The translations under genes were made by a program, and so were the position numbers. Positions 15,866-23,692 of a stretch of 33,101 nucleotides of DNA are shown here, piece by piece; the first letter of the stretch is position 1, and every line of letters starts with the position of its first letter. The DNA is from an uncultured Coriobacteriia bacterium (GTDB taxonomy: Bacteria; Actinomycetota; Coriobacteriia; Coriobacteriales; QAMH01): positions 1 through 33,101 of the forward strand of contig CABURF010000001.1 in assembly GCA_902493755.1 (NCBI GenBank). The letters run 5' to 3'. Under the pieces are notes generated by a model. That model had not been told where the DNA came from. It searched no databases and was given only the letters and a program-made list of their open reading frames with translations.

Positions 15866-16912
15866 TCATTTTTCAACACGTTGACGGAGCTGACCACAGG
15901 CTCCGTCAATGTCTTTTCCACGGGATTTTCTCATGGAATTCTCGATGCCATGAGCGCTTAATTCATGTGCGATATATTCGGTTCGTTTTGACGGCATAAG
16001 CATGCCATCAAGCTCTTGACCTGGGATTATTGGGTTCAATGGAATAACGTTAACATGACATAGCATACCCTTGCAAAAATCGATCAGAGCAGCGATATGT
16101 TCATCGCTGTCGTTCGCACCCTCGATAGGAGCGTATTCGAGCGAAGGACGACGCTTGGTGGTTTCGCCATAGCACTTGATTGCCTGGCGGAGCTCCTCTA
16201 GAGAGACGCTTGCGACGCCTGGCATAAGAACATCGCGTGTTTCCTGAATGGCTGCATGCAGGGAAACGGCAAGGGTGAATTGCTCAGGTTCTTGGGAAAA
16301 GCGCCGTATGCCATCGAGTAGACCGCAGGTGGATACGGTGATGTGTCGTGCTCCAATACCCAAACCAACTTTTGCGTTCATGCGGCGCAAGGCCTCAAGA
16401 ACGGCATCGTAATTAAGAAAGGGTTCGCCTTGACCCATGCAGACTACGTTGGTCACGCGCATATCAAAGTCCTTGGCAACATACATGACCTGGTCGTACA
16501 TCTCGCCACTTGTGAGGTTGCAGGTAAAACCAGAGCGTCCTGTCGCGCAGAAGCTGCACCCCATGGGACAGCCGGCTTGTGAAGAGAAACAGACCGTTAG
16601 ACGCTCGTCATCGGAAGAGGGAATTCCCACGGTTTCCACGTATGCGCCACTGGGAATCTCGAAGAGGTACTTCCTCGTTCCGTCTTGGGAAACCTGACTC
16701 GTAACGAGTTTGAGGGAGCCGATAAAGAAGCGCTCATCAAGCTGAGAGCGGAGGCTCTTGGGCATATTATCCATGTCAGAGATAAATAGGCAGCCCCGTA
16801 CGTATAACCATTCTTCGAGCTGCTTGACGCGGTAGCGGGGCTGCCCGAACTCTTTCACGAGTTCTTCGAGCTCGTGGTGACTGAGCGATTTGATGTCGCG
16901 TTTTGCTTCCAT
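15866..16912 (-). CDS. rlmN: Dual-specificity 23S rRNA/tRNA A2503/A37 methyltransferase RlmN
   Basis: RlmN is a radical SAM enzyme that methylates C2 of A2503 in 23S rRNA and A37 in some tRNAs. The 348-residue protein has the [4Fe-4S] motif CPMGCSFC (Cys115, 119, 122), the GEPFLNYDAV segment, and the second catalytic cysteine near the C-terminus (Cys339 in DIDGACGQLR). Length is normal. It converges on parB and is divergent from ddl, with an 84-nt gap to the ddl start that should carry both promoters. Confidence 0.95.
   Translation of the reverse strand: MEAKRDIKSLSHHELEELVKEFGQPRYRVKQLEEWLYVRGCLFISDMDNMPKSLRSQLDERFFIGSLKLVTSQVSQDGTRKYLFEIPSGAYVETVGIPSSDDERLTVCFSSQAGCPMGCSFCATGRSGFTCNLTSGEMYDQVMYVAKDFDMRVTNVVCMGQGEPFLNYDAVLEALRRMNAKVGLGIGARHITVSTCGLLDGIRRFSQEPEQFTLAVSLHAAIQETRDVLMPGVASVSLEELRQAIKCYGETTKRRPSLEYAPIEGANDSDEHIAALIDFCKGMLCHVNVIPLNPIIPGQELDGMLMPSKRTEYIAHELSAHGIENSMRKSRGKDIDGACGQLRQRVEK
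15881..15917 (+). terminator. Putative terminator of parAB inside the rlmN 3' end
   Basis: An exact 10-bp inverted repeat, TTGACGGAGC (15881-15890) and GCTCCGTCAA (15900-15909), has a 9-nt loop and is followed on the plus strand by TGTCTTTT. It lies about 30 nt after the parB stop and within the last codons of rlmN, so rlmN codons encode the hairpin. Confidence 0.5.
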
Positions 16913-16996
16913 GAAAACCTCGTCTAGACGCAGTGACAGCCATTACGATACCATTTTGCTCACCATATCGCTTCGATGCACCATGAGAGGCTCAGC

Positions 16997-17959
16997 ATGA
17001 TTACCACCAAGCCGTGTGATCCCGCAGTAACCAAGGTCGTTTTGCTCAAGGGAGGGAAGAGCGACGAGCGTGAGATTTCTCTCAAGTCGGGTGCTGCATG
17101 TGCCGCAGCCCTACGCGAGGAGGGTTTCGATGTCGTAGAGATTGATTCAGCGCAGAGCGATGCCCTCCAGCAAATCATCGATGCCCAACCGACCGTGGTC
17201 TTTCTTGCGCTTCATGGCAAGGGTGGAGAAGATGGTTGTATCCAGGGTGTCTGTGAGCTTCTTGAGGTGCCGTATACGGGTTCGGGCGTTCTCGCAAGCG
17301 CTTTGGCCATGGACAAGGGGCGCTCCAAGGTCATGTACGACTCGGTAGGATTGAAGACGGCTCCTTGGGTCATCGTTCGCTCTGGTGACACTCCTGATGC
17401 TGAAAGGATCATCGGAGAGCTCGGAGAGAAGGTCGTGGTGAAAGCTGCACACGGCGGTTCGTCCATCGGTACCTATATCGTCGAGGGAAAGATAGGGCTT
17501 GCAGAGGCTATCCACAACGCCCTCGAATTCGATGATGAGGTGGTTGTCGAGAGCTTCATCCCCGGTACCGAGACCACGGTGGCGGTGCTCGGCAACGCAC
17601 AGCCCGAGGCGCTTCCCGTCATCGAGATCGTCCCCCAGGGTGACAGCACCTCCTATGACTTCACGGCGAAGTATGCCGCGGGTGGCTCCAAGCACATCAT
17701 TCCCGCGCGTCTCGATGATCGCACAACGGCGGCTTGTCAGGCTGCTGCCCTGCGCGCTCATGAGGTTTTGGGCTGCAAGGGCGTTTCGCGCACGGACATC
17801 ATGGTGGACGAGGCAGGTGAGTGCTGGATTATCGAGACCAACACGCTGCCGGGTATGACATCGACCTCGCTGTTACCCGACACGGCGGGAACGGTGGGGA
17901 TCTCCTTCGGGGCGCTATGCCGCATACTTATCGAACTTGCCCTCGAAGAGCACGCATGA
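16997..17959 (+). CDS. ddl: D-alanine-D-alanine ligase
   Basis: Ddl joins two D-alanines for the peptidoglycan precursor, using an ATP-grasp fold. Motifs seen are LHGKGGEDGCIQG, the ATP-binding loop AAHGGSSIG, and the C-terminal metal-binding segment IIETNTLPGMTSTSLLP. The AKY motif (in YDFTAKY) retains the Tyr equivalent to E. coli DdlB Tyr216, which favours D-Ala over D-lactate as the second substrate; D-Lac ligases have Phe. I chose the ATG at 16997 (320 residues) because GAGAGG precedes it by 6 nt; an upstream ATG at 16976 lacks a ribosome site. A tRNA-Ser follows. Confidence 0.93.
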   Translation: MITTKPCDPAVTKVVLLKGGKSDEREISLKSGAACAAALREEGFDVVEIDSAQSDALQQIIDAQPTVVFLALHGKGGEDGCIQGVCELLEVPYTGSGVLASALAMDKGRSKVMYDSVGLKTAPWVIVRSGDTPDAERIIGELGEKVVVKAAHGGSSIGTYIVEGKIGLAEAIHNALEFDDEVVVESFIPGTETTVAVLGNAQPEALPVIEIVPQGDSTSYDFTAKYAAGGSKHIIPARLDDRTTAACQAAALRAHEVLGCKGVSRTDIMVDEAGECWIIETNTLPGMTSTSLLPDTAGTVGISFGALCRILIELALEEHA

Positions 17960-17978
17960 GTTTGCTATACTAGCAAAC
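17960..17978 (+). promoter_or_regulatory. Extended -10 promoter for tRNA-Ser, within an inverted repeat
   Basis: TGCTATACT (17963-17971) is an extended -10 motif about 40 nt before the tRNA-Ser. It is enclosed by GTTTGC (17960-17965) and GCAAAC (17973-17978), an inverted repeat starting right after the ddl stop. No good -35 is visible. Confidence 0.4.
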
Positions 17979-18009
17979 CGCGTCGTCACTGACGCATAAG
18001 CTACAGCGC

Positions 18010-18102
18010 GGAGGGATGTCCGAGTGGCTTAAGGAGCACGATTGGAAATCGTGTGTGCCGTTTAGAGCGGTACCTAGGGTTCAAATCCCTATCCCTCCGC
18101 CA
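18010..18102 (+). tRNA. tRNA-Ser(GGA), CCA encoded
   Basis: The acceptor stem GGAGGGA (18010-18016) pairs with TCCCTCC (18092-18098), followed by discriminator G and an encoded CCA. The anticodon stem ACGAT/ATCGT encloses loop TTGGAAA with anticodon GGA, reading UCC and UCU. The long variable arm and the GGTTCAAAT T-loop are typical of serine tRNA. Confidence 0.96.
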
Positions 18103-18114
18103 GCACGAATCGAG

Positions 18115-18140
18115 AAGGGGTCGCATTGCGACCCCTTTTG
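18115..18140 (+). terminator. Rho-independent terminator after tRNA-Ser(GGA)
   Basis: The stem AAGGGGTCGC (18115-18124) and GCGACCCCTT (18128-18137) has a 3-nt loop and is followed by a short T run, 12 nt past the tRNA. Confidence 0.85.
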
Positions 18141-18370
18141 TGTTCACATGAAAGGAGCAGCTGATGCACGTATTGGGCTCGCCAGTCGATTGCACCCGAA
18201 GCTCGAAAACGCCCAGCTGCGTGCGGCGACGCGAAGCTAGTCCCTTTAGGGAAACTCGCGCGCAAAGGCGGCGCGCTCAGACAATCCTCGCAAGACCGCT
18301 TCGCGTTTTCTCCGCTTCTGCAATCGGGGCATCGCCCGATACATGCGTCAGCTGCCTCTAAACGCGCCTT
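18141..18370. other. Gap with no convincing gene
   Basis: I see no gene here that I trust. A plus-strand open frame at 18164-18361 (65 codons) has AAAGGAG 7 nt before its ATG, but its Arg/Ser-rich product looks like noise. On the minus strand the frame stays open past the stop of the radical SAM gene for about 80 codons and includes closely spaced Cys pairs (CIGRCPDC, CEDC). Small palindromes are present, such as TCCCTTTAGGGA near 18241. It may be a decayed sequence or a repeat. Confidence 0.3.
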
Positions 18371-19090
18371 CTAAACGTTTCCCAACAGCACGTCGTCCAG
18401 GTGTCTGCTGGCGACCTCCTGTGCCCTGTAGAGCGTCTCCAGGGGCGTTGCCGGGCGATCTGCATAACGATATTGCGGGAAGAAGCGCGTGAGGTGTAGC
18501 GGCATGCTCTTGTCGATGCTGGCAAGCCAGACCGCCTGCTTGTTCAGAAGTCCCATGTCGTCGTTGATACCGGGAATGATGAGCGTCGTCACCTCGACAT
18601 GTGCGCTTTCATGTGCTTGCTCGATCGCGTTCTTGACCGTATCGAGCTTGCCTCCCGTGATGTCGTAAACAGATTGATCGAAACCCTTGAGGTCGATGTT
18701 GAAGGCGTCGATGTAGGGCAGAAGCTGCACAAGCTTATCGGGTGCGATGAGACCGTTCGTGACCACGACGTTATCGAGCCCGACATCGTGTATGGCCTGG
18801 GCGCATGCAAGCACCTCGCGCCAGCGCATGAGCGGCTTGTTGTAGGTGTAGGCCAGACCGATGTTCCCCTCGCTCACAAGTACCCGTGCCTGCGCCACAA
18901 GCTCCTCGCCGCTCATATCACGCGCGGGAACGAGCTGTGGGTCCTGTGGCTGGGCAATCTGGTGGTTCTGGCACCAGGGACAATGCATCGTGCAGCCCAC
19001 GCTGCCAACGGACAGGACCATCGAGCCAGGCTTATAGCGAGCCAACGGTTTCTTCTCGATAGGGTCGAAGCCAAGTGATGTGACCTTCAT
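18371..19090 (-). CDS. AmmeMemoRadiSam system radical SAM enzyme (short form)
   Basis: This 239-residue radical SAM protein carries the [4Fe-4S] motif CTMHCPWCQN (Cys33, 37, 40), preceded by the marker DPIEKKPLARYKPGS of the AmmeMemoRadiSam family, whose substrate is unknown. Many relatives begin with a further 35-45 residues containing a Cys-rich CxxCPxxC segment; that part is absent here. I chose the ATG at 19090 because AGGAG stands a few nt upstream; the frame upstream of it reads through a palindromic repeat. It lies 64 nt downstream of the fused Memo-AMMECR1 gene on the same strand, as expected for an operon. It ends at the usual LGNV. Confidence 0.85.
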   Translation of the reverse strand: MKVTSLGFDPIEKKPLARYKPGSMVLSVGSVGCTMHCPWCQNHQIAQPQDPQLVPARDMSGEELVAQARVLVSEGNIGLAYTYNKPLMRWREVLACAQAIHDVGLDNVVVTNGLIAPDKLVQLLPYIDAFNIDLKGFDQSVYDITGGKLDTVKNAIEQAHESAHVEVTTLIIPGINDDMGLLNKQAVWLASIDKSMPLHLTRFFPQYRYADRPATPLETLYRAQEVASRHLDDVLLGNV

Positions 19091-19111
19091 GAGATCTCCT
19101 GCAGAGTGACT

Positions 19112-19150
19112 GGGAATGTGACAAATGACCTGTCCACTTGTCACATTCCC
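19112..19150. repeat. Palindromic repeat, GTGACAAATG type (single unit, long arms)
   Basis: The arms GGGAATGTGACAA (19112-19124) and TTGTCACATTCCC (19138-19150) flank ATGACCTGTCCAC. It lies 4 nt after the stop of the Memo-AMMECR1 gene and just before the radical SAM gene's ribosome site, so it forms an intercistronic hairpin. The core matches the copies at 75-103, 24584-24613 and 25725-25753. Confidence 0.8.
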
Positions 19151-19154
19151 TACC

Positions 19155-20543
19155 TCATTTGTGGCGGACGACCTCGAAGCGCTGGAGGGCCGTGCCGGGC
19201 TCATGCGGGCTGATGCCACCCTTGCGCATGGCGATCTCGACCTGCTCGGCGACCGTATCCACGCCATCGAGCATGGGGAGCAACAGGCCGCGACGGCTAC
19301 CGTTGCTTACGATGACACCATAGCGTTGTGGGTCGAGCTCGTCGGTCGATGAAATGTCTTGCGGCTCGCCAAGCAGGTCGACGCTGATCTCGAGCTGGTC
19401 GAGCTCGTCGGGGCGCACCGGATCGAAACGCGGGTCCTCGTTGCATGCCGAGATGCCGTTGCGGATGATCTCGTCGGCGATGCACGGCGTTACGGAGCCG
19501 ATGGTGCCGATGCAGCCGCGCAGACGTCCGTGCTCGTGTAATGACACGAAGACACCTGCACGCTGCGTGAGCATCTCCTCGGGCAAACCGTCGGGCCGCG
19601 GAAGCGGCGTGTGCTGGCGCACGAAGTGCTCGACACTCGCACGGGCAAGCGAGACATACGGGTCCTCGTGCGCACGCGCCTGCTGCACCCGCATGCGTTG
19701 TTCCTCCTCGTAGCACACGTCAAAACGGCGCGCATCGTCGTCTCCTGTCACGACGAAGGATGCAATGGCATAACCCACACCAAAGGGTCCCTCGTAGGAG
19801 AGCAGGCGCGCATCGACGTCCTTGCCGTCGAGGGCGCCCGCCATGATCTGGAACGAGCGCAGGCCGCACTCGGCGGCCTTGTCGCAGAAGCTTTCATCGA
19901 AGCTCAGGATGCGCATGAAATCGCCCTGGGCCATCGCCTCGGTGATTTGCTCGTCGAAGACGGGGCCTTCGGGTGCGAAGCCATAGGGTCCGTCGTGCGT
20001 GAGCTTGTGCGAGAGGTCACCGCTCGCGACGAGTACCACGCGACGATCGAGTTGGTCTGCTGCCCGCGTGATGAGCTTGCCGAGGCGGTAGTGCTCCACC
20101 GGTCCGTAGCCCGATAGGCCAATGCGCACCACCTCGTAATCTTGGTAGAACTTGTCGATGAAGTAGAGGGGGATGTAGGTCGCGTGGTCGATGGAGGGGT
20201 CCCTTTCGCCCTCGGTGCCGGCGGGAAAGCCTTCGATGGAGGCAAGAGACGAGATACGCTCGACGAGTTCGGTATCGTACTTGCAGGAAAGCTCCGTGTC
20301 CAAGGCGTCGAAACGGAGCATGTCACCTTGGGCGCGCTTGCCGGGCGAGATGTGGAAATAATCACGATATGCCGTCGCATGCGGCGAAGTTACGACGATA
20401 GTTTGCGGCTCGAGTGCTGCTATTTGCTGTGACACTTCGTCGTATGCATCGATAGTCGCCTGGATACCCGCCTCCTTGCCACGCCCAACGGCGGGGATGA
20501 TGAGCGGGGGATGCGGAACGATGAATGCTGCCTGGAGTGCCAT
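19155..20543 (-). CDS. Fused Memo-like / AMMECR1 protein (AmmeMemoRadiSam B-A)
   Basis: The 462-residue protein joins two domains. Residues 1 to about 270 are a LigB-type extradiol dioxygenase/Memo fold with candidate metal ligands His11 (VPHPP), His55 (SPHA), His120 (DHATYIPLYF) and His179 (SGDLSHKL). Residues from about 285 form an AMMECR1 domain with the signature LRGCIG (341-346). Together with the downstream radical SAM gene this completes the three-part AmmeMemoRadiSam system, widespread in prokaryotes but of unknown reaction. Human MEMO1 and AMMECR1 are homologues. AAGGAGG precedes the ATG by 5 nt. The AI-2E family gene lies 74 nt upstream on the same strand. Confidence 0.9.
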   Translation of the reverse strand: MALQAAFIVPHPPLIIPAVGRGKEAGIQATIDAYDEVSQQIAALEPQTIVVTSPHATAYRDYFHISPGKRAQGDMLRFDALDTELSCKYDTELVERISSLASIEGFPAGTEGERDPSIDHATYIPLYFIDKFYQDYEVVRIGLSGYGPVEHYRLGKLITRAADQLDRRVVLVASGDLSHKLTHDGPYGFAPEGPVFDEQITEAMAQGDFMRILSFDESFCDKAAECGLRSFQIMAGALDGKDVDARLLSYEGPFGVGYAIASFVVTGDDDARRFDVCYEEEQRMRVQQARAHEDPYVSLARASVEHFVRQHTPLPRPDGLPEEMLTQRAGVFVSLHEHGRLRGCIGTIGSVTPCIADEIIRNGISACNEDPRFDPVRPDELDQLEISVDLLGEPQDISSTDELDPQRYGVIVSNGSRRGLLLPMLDGVDTVAEQVEIAMRKGGISPHEPGTALQRFEVVRHK

Positions 20544-20617
20544 GGGAACCTCCTTGCGCGTGTCGGTGTGGTTATCCTAGCACGTGGGCAGGGGGGCGGC
20601 AGAGTGTGGACGAGGAG

Positions 20618-21868
20618 TTACTTCTGCCCTTCGTCGTCCTGCTCGGAGCCGTCTTCGTTGGCGTCTTGCTTCTTCTCGCGCTGCAGATCGTTTTTGAGGT
20701 CCCTGATGAGCTTGGGGGCCTTGCGGTTTTTCTTGGGTTTGGGCAGCTGGAAGAGCACGCCATCTTCCGTTGCGATCTTCTTGCCGGTGATAAGCTCGTA
20801 GTATGCGATGAAGATGCCCTGCAGGGCGCCGATGACGGGGATCGAGAGCAGCATGCCGGGGATACCGCCCAGGGCGCTGCCCACGAGGATCGCCACGAGG
20901 ATGAGTGCAGGGTAGACGTTGACTGAGCTCTTCATGAGCTTAGGCGAGATGATGTTGCCGATGACGTTGTTGATGACCATGTTGACCACGATCGAGATGA
21001 GACACACGAGGGGCGAGACGAAGAGCGCGATGATCGCGACGATTGCGCACGAGACCATGGGGCCGATGTAGGGCACGAAATACAGGATGCCGCATAGAAA
21101 GCCCAGGACCACGGAGTAGGGGATGCCAAGGATGAGGAAGCACAGCCAGCTCGCGACGCCCGTGATGAGCGCGCAGAGCAGGGTCGACTTGGCCCAGCCG
21201 TAGACGGCGGTGCCGAAGGCGTGGGTCACGACGTCGATGTCGTCCTGGTACTTCTCGTCCACGAGACCGCGCACCTCGCGCGTGAGCACGGGAAGGTCGA
21301 GCAGAATCCAGAAGGAGCAGATGAACGAGATGAAGGTGATGAGGATGACGTTGCCGACACCCACGATACCACCCATGACGCCATTTGCCAGACCGCTGGC
21401 CAGTGCACCCGCTTGCTGGCGGATGAAGGATGCTGCCTGCGTGAGCAGTGAGTTGATGTTCTCTCCGTCAAAGAACTGCGTCGAGGAACTTGCCTTGGTG
21501 ACGAAGTCCTGGATTTGCGAGAGATATCCGGGGAGCTGCTGGGTGAACGAGGTGAGCTGCTGGACGATGGCGGGGATGAGCACCATGAAGCAGGCCACGA
21601 TGATGGCGATGATAAGCAGGAAGGCGATGGTTGTGCCGCCCCAGCGGGGGATACCGTACCTCTGGAGCCTGTTCACAAAGCCGTGCAGCAGGAAGACGAG
21701 GAGGGCTGTCACGATGATGACGGCTACGGCCTGCCAGATGATGCCGGCGATGTAGAGCAGAATTCCGATGATGATGCAGATACCGACAATGGCCCAGGCT
21801 CGAAACGCCCGCAGACGCCACCTTGCCTCGACGGTTTCATTCGGTTCGGTGTCCATCGGGTTGTTCAT
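20618..21868 (-). CDS. AI-2E transporter family (PerM/YdiK-like) membrane protein
   Basis: This 416-residue polytopic membrane protein has about eight hydrophobic segments, a long periplasmic-side region after the third (SQIQDFVTKASSSTQF), and the family pattern YFVPYIGPMVS followed by NVIGNIISPKLM. Members export diverse substrates; the autoinducer-2 link holds for only a few, so the substrate here is unknown. The C-terminal tail is charged (KNDLQREKKQDANEDGSEQ). The frame is open upstream through the tRNA-Ser gene, so I set the start at ATG 21868, the first Met beyond the tRNA; 21856 is an alternative. Neither has a strong ribosome site. Confidence 0.85.
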   Translation of the reverse strand: MNNPMDTEPNETVEARWRLRAFRAWAIVGICIIIGILLYIAGIIWQAVAVIIVTALLVFLLHGFVNRLQRYGIPRWGGTTIAFLLIIAIIVACFMVLIPAIVQQLTSFTQQLPGYLSQIQDFVTKASSSTQFFDGENINSLLTQAASFIRQQAGALASGLANGVMGGIVGVGNVILITFISFICSFWILLDLPVLTREVRGLVDEKYQDDIDVVTHAFGTAVYGWAKSTLLCALITGVASWLCFLILGIPYSVVLGFLCGILYFVPYIGPMVSCAIVAIIALFVSPLVCLISIVVNMVINNVIGNIISPKLMKSSVNVYPALILVAILVGSALGGIPGMLLSIPVIGALQGIFIAYYELITGKKIATEDGVLFQLPKPKKNRKAPKLIRDLKNDLQREKKQDANEDGSEQDDEGQK

Positions 21869-21894
21869 GACGGCTTCTATCTGCGAGAAATATC

Positions 21895-21987
21895 TGGCGG
21901 AGGAGGAGGGATTCGAACCCTCGTACCCGGGGTTACCGGGTAAACGGTTTTCGAGACCGCCGCATTCAACCACTCTGCCACCCCTCC
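21895..21987 (-). tRNA. tRNA-Ser(CGA), CCA encoded
   Basis: On the minus strand GGAGGGG pairs with CTCCTCC (one G-T pair), followed by G and an encoded CCA. Anticodon stem GCGGT/ACCGT encloses loop CTCGAAA with anticodon CGA, reading UCG. The long variable arm and the GGTTCGAATCCC T-arm fit serine. It is 26 nt upstream of the AI-2E family gene and may be co-transcribed with it. Confidence 0.95.
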
Positions 21988-22016
21988 GCATGGGGCCCCG
22001 TGTGGGTGCGGGGGTG

Positions 22017-22022
22017 ATTATA
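22017..22022 (-). promoter_or_regulatory. -10 element of the tRNA-Ser(CGA) promoter
   Basis: A perfect TATAAT on the minus strand lies about 30 nt upstream of the tRNA 5' end. The -35 region is poor. Confidence 0.5.
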
Positions 22023-22058
22023 ACGCAAGACACCCTCAGCTGCCCGAAAATTGCGAGG

Positions 22059-22087
22059 TTGGCTCATATCGCACCAAAAAGTATACT
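22059..22087 (+). promoter_or_regulatory. Promoter of the 22145 gene
   Basis: TTGGCT (22059-22064) and TATACT (22082-22087) are 17 nt apart. They are followed by a small leader hairpin (CGCCC/GGGCG near 22113-22127) and then AAGGAG before the ATG. This promoter probably serves the genes 22145 to 24507. Confidence 0.6.
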
Positions 22088-22144
22088 TTCGATGAATGAA
22101 AACGGCTGAGACGCCCGTCCGGGGCGCTTACACAAGGAGAAGCG

Positions 22145-22678
22145 ATGTCAGATCAAGAAAACCTCGAGATGGACGATATTCTCGAGCGCATCACGTTCTA
22201 TTGCCTCGATACCGCGCAGGCAAAGCTCGAGGAGGGAGAAGAACTCACCCCGTTCACGGTTATCGTTGACGGAGACCAGATGTTCGAGGAGAACTTCCCC
22301 GGTGATGATGTGACGAGCTGCCGCGATGCTGCGGAGGCCAACGTCAAGTCCTCGAGCGCGTTCTCGTCGCACTACGCCTTCTGCTACGACGGTTTTCTCA
22401 TGACTGACGACGGACAGCTCGATGCCATCATTGTCGAGTGCGCCACGACCGAGATGGAGAAGGCCTACGTCATTGCCCGTCTGTACAAGCAGGAGGGCGA
22501 TACCCTCGTCTTCGAGGAAACGCCTGCTTACGTAGACGATATCGACACCTTTTATGACCTCGCTGCCGTGCGTGCGGCCAAGGCCCGCGCCGAGGTGCTT
22601 GCCAAGGAGGGCGACGAGATGGAAGAGATCCAGCAGCGTATCCAGACGCTGCTGGGTGGTGGGGGTTCCAAGGAGTAG
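22145..22678 (+). CDS. Uncharacterised acidic cytosolic protein
   Basis: I do not recognise a named domain in this 177-residue protein. It is acidic, with no signal peptide or membrane segment. The middle has alternating strands (TPFTVIVDGDQMFEENFPG, SSHYAFCYDGFLMTDDGQ, DAIIVECA) suggesting an alpha/beta fold, and the C-terminal third is helical (AAVRAAKARAEVLAKEG) with a Gly-rich end. AAGGAG precedes the ATG by 5 nt. It has its own promoter and is the first of three genes read in one direction, 27 nt before a membrane protein gene; the spacing suggests an operon but gives no function. Confidence 0.75.
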   Translation: MSDQENLEMDDILERITFYCLDTAQAKLEEGEELTPFTVIVDGDQMFEENFPGDDVTSCRDAAEANVKSSSAFSSHYAFCYDGFLMTDDGQLDAIIVECATTEMEKAYVIARLYKQEGDTLVFEETPAYVDDIDTFYDLAAVRAAKARAEVLAKEGDEMEEIQQRIQTLLGGGGSKE

Positions 22679-22705
22679 CCATCACGGCTAGCAGCAGGCG
22701 TATTG

Positions 22706-23692
22706 ATGAAGACGATCAACACATACATGGACCGAGCGTGGGGGGATTTGGCCGCCGATGATGATTGGTGGAAGGCCACCCTCGTGCTTGGTCTCATGAA
22801 TTGTGTGCCCATCATTGGGCAGATCATCATGTTCGGGTACCTGTTTGACTGGGCGAAAGAAGCTGCCTGGGGTATGCATACGCCCCTGTCTCGAAAACTG
22901 GGAGATTTGGGCCGCTGCGCGCGGTACGGGTTTCTTGCGCTTTGGGTCATGTTCATCTGGGTCGCGCCCGTTGTGATTGCCGGGTTCCTGTTGGGTTTCA
23001 TTCCGGCTGTTGGTACCATTCTGCAGTTTCTCGTGGAGGTCTTCGCGGTGTTTGTTGCGGCCCTTGCCGCGGCGGGCGCCTTCCGCAGCATCATCTACGA
23101 GCGTGTGCTCCCCGGTTTGCAAATCAAGCGAGTCTTCAGAATGTTCCAGCGGGACCCAGGAGGATTTGGCCAGGCATTTTGCGTCATCCTGCTGGTGATT
23201 CCGCTGCTCGCCGCAGCGCTCTTCATTGTGTTGCTGCCGACCATCCCCTTCATCAGCGTCATCGCTTCGGTGGCCACGACGACGGTGCTCGGCACCGACC
23301 TCGTCCCGCTCGCGCTGCTTGGCGTGGTCACGATCGTGGTGGCGCTCATCGTGTGGGTTGCCGGCGCGCTCGTGAGTGCGTTCATATCGGCGCTCTACAT
23401 GCGCTCCCTCGGCTACTGGATGGAGCAGTTTAAGCCGGAAACTTGGCGGTCTCCCTCGATGCCCATGCCCTTCGAGGTCGATATGGCTGCCGAGAAGCAG
23501 GCCAGGCGCGAGGCAAAGGCCGCGGCGAAGAAGAAGCGCGGGCAGAAGCCCGAGCCCCCGGCTGACGAAGCCTCCGAGGACGCTGCCACACAGAATGCCG
23601 AGACAGAGGCCGAGGTGGCCACGCGCGTCGAGGGTGCGAGCGCGGATGACGAGGCCACGGCCGATGAAGCAGAGAACCAGGAGCAGGCATGA
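22706..23692 (+). CDS. DUF4013-like multi-pass membrane protein
   Basis: The 328-residue product has about five hydrophobic segments (around residues 22-45, 73-98, 108-130, 155-180 and 205-235), with the pattern VPIIGQIIMFGYLFDWAKEA near the start that resembles DUF4013 proteins of Gram-positive bacteria and archaea, whose role is unknown. A long charged, Ala/Glu/Lys-rich cytosolic tail follows (from about 255). I use ATG 22706; no clear ribosome site is visible. Its stop overlaps the next gene's start as ATGA, so it is coupled to the methyltransferase gene. Confidence 0.75.
   Translation: MKTINTYMDRAWGDLAADDDWWKATLVLGLMNCVPIIGQIIMFGYLFDWAKEAAWGMHTPLSRKLGDLGRCARYGFLALWVMFIWVAPVVIAGFLLGFIPAVGTILQFLVEVFAVFVAALAAAGAFRSIIYERVLPGLQIKRVFRMFQRDPGGFGQAFCVILLVIPLLAAALFIVLLPTIPFISVIASVATTTVLGTDLVPLALLGVVTIVVALIVWVAGALVSAFISALYMRSLGYWMEQFKPETWRSPSMPMPFEVDMAAEKQARREAKAAAKKKRGQKPEPPADEASEDAATQNAETEAEVATRVEGASADDEATADEAENQEQA

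Noticed and set aside
18164..18361. Plus-strand 65-codon frame with a reasonable ribosome site
   Set aside because: The product is Arg/Ser/Ala-rich without motif, the frame follows a terminator, and I see no promoter.
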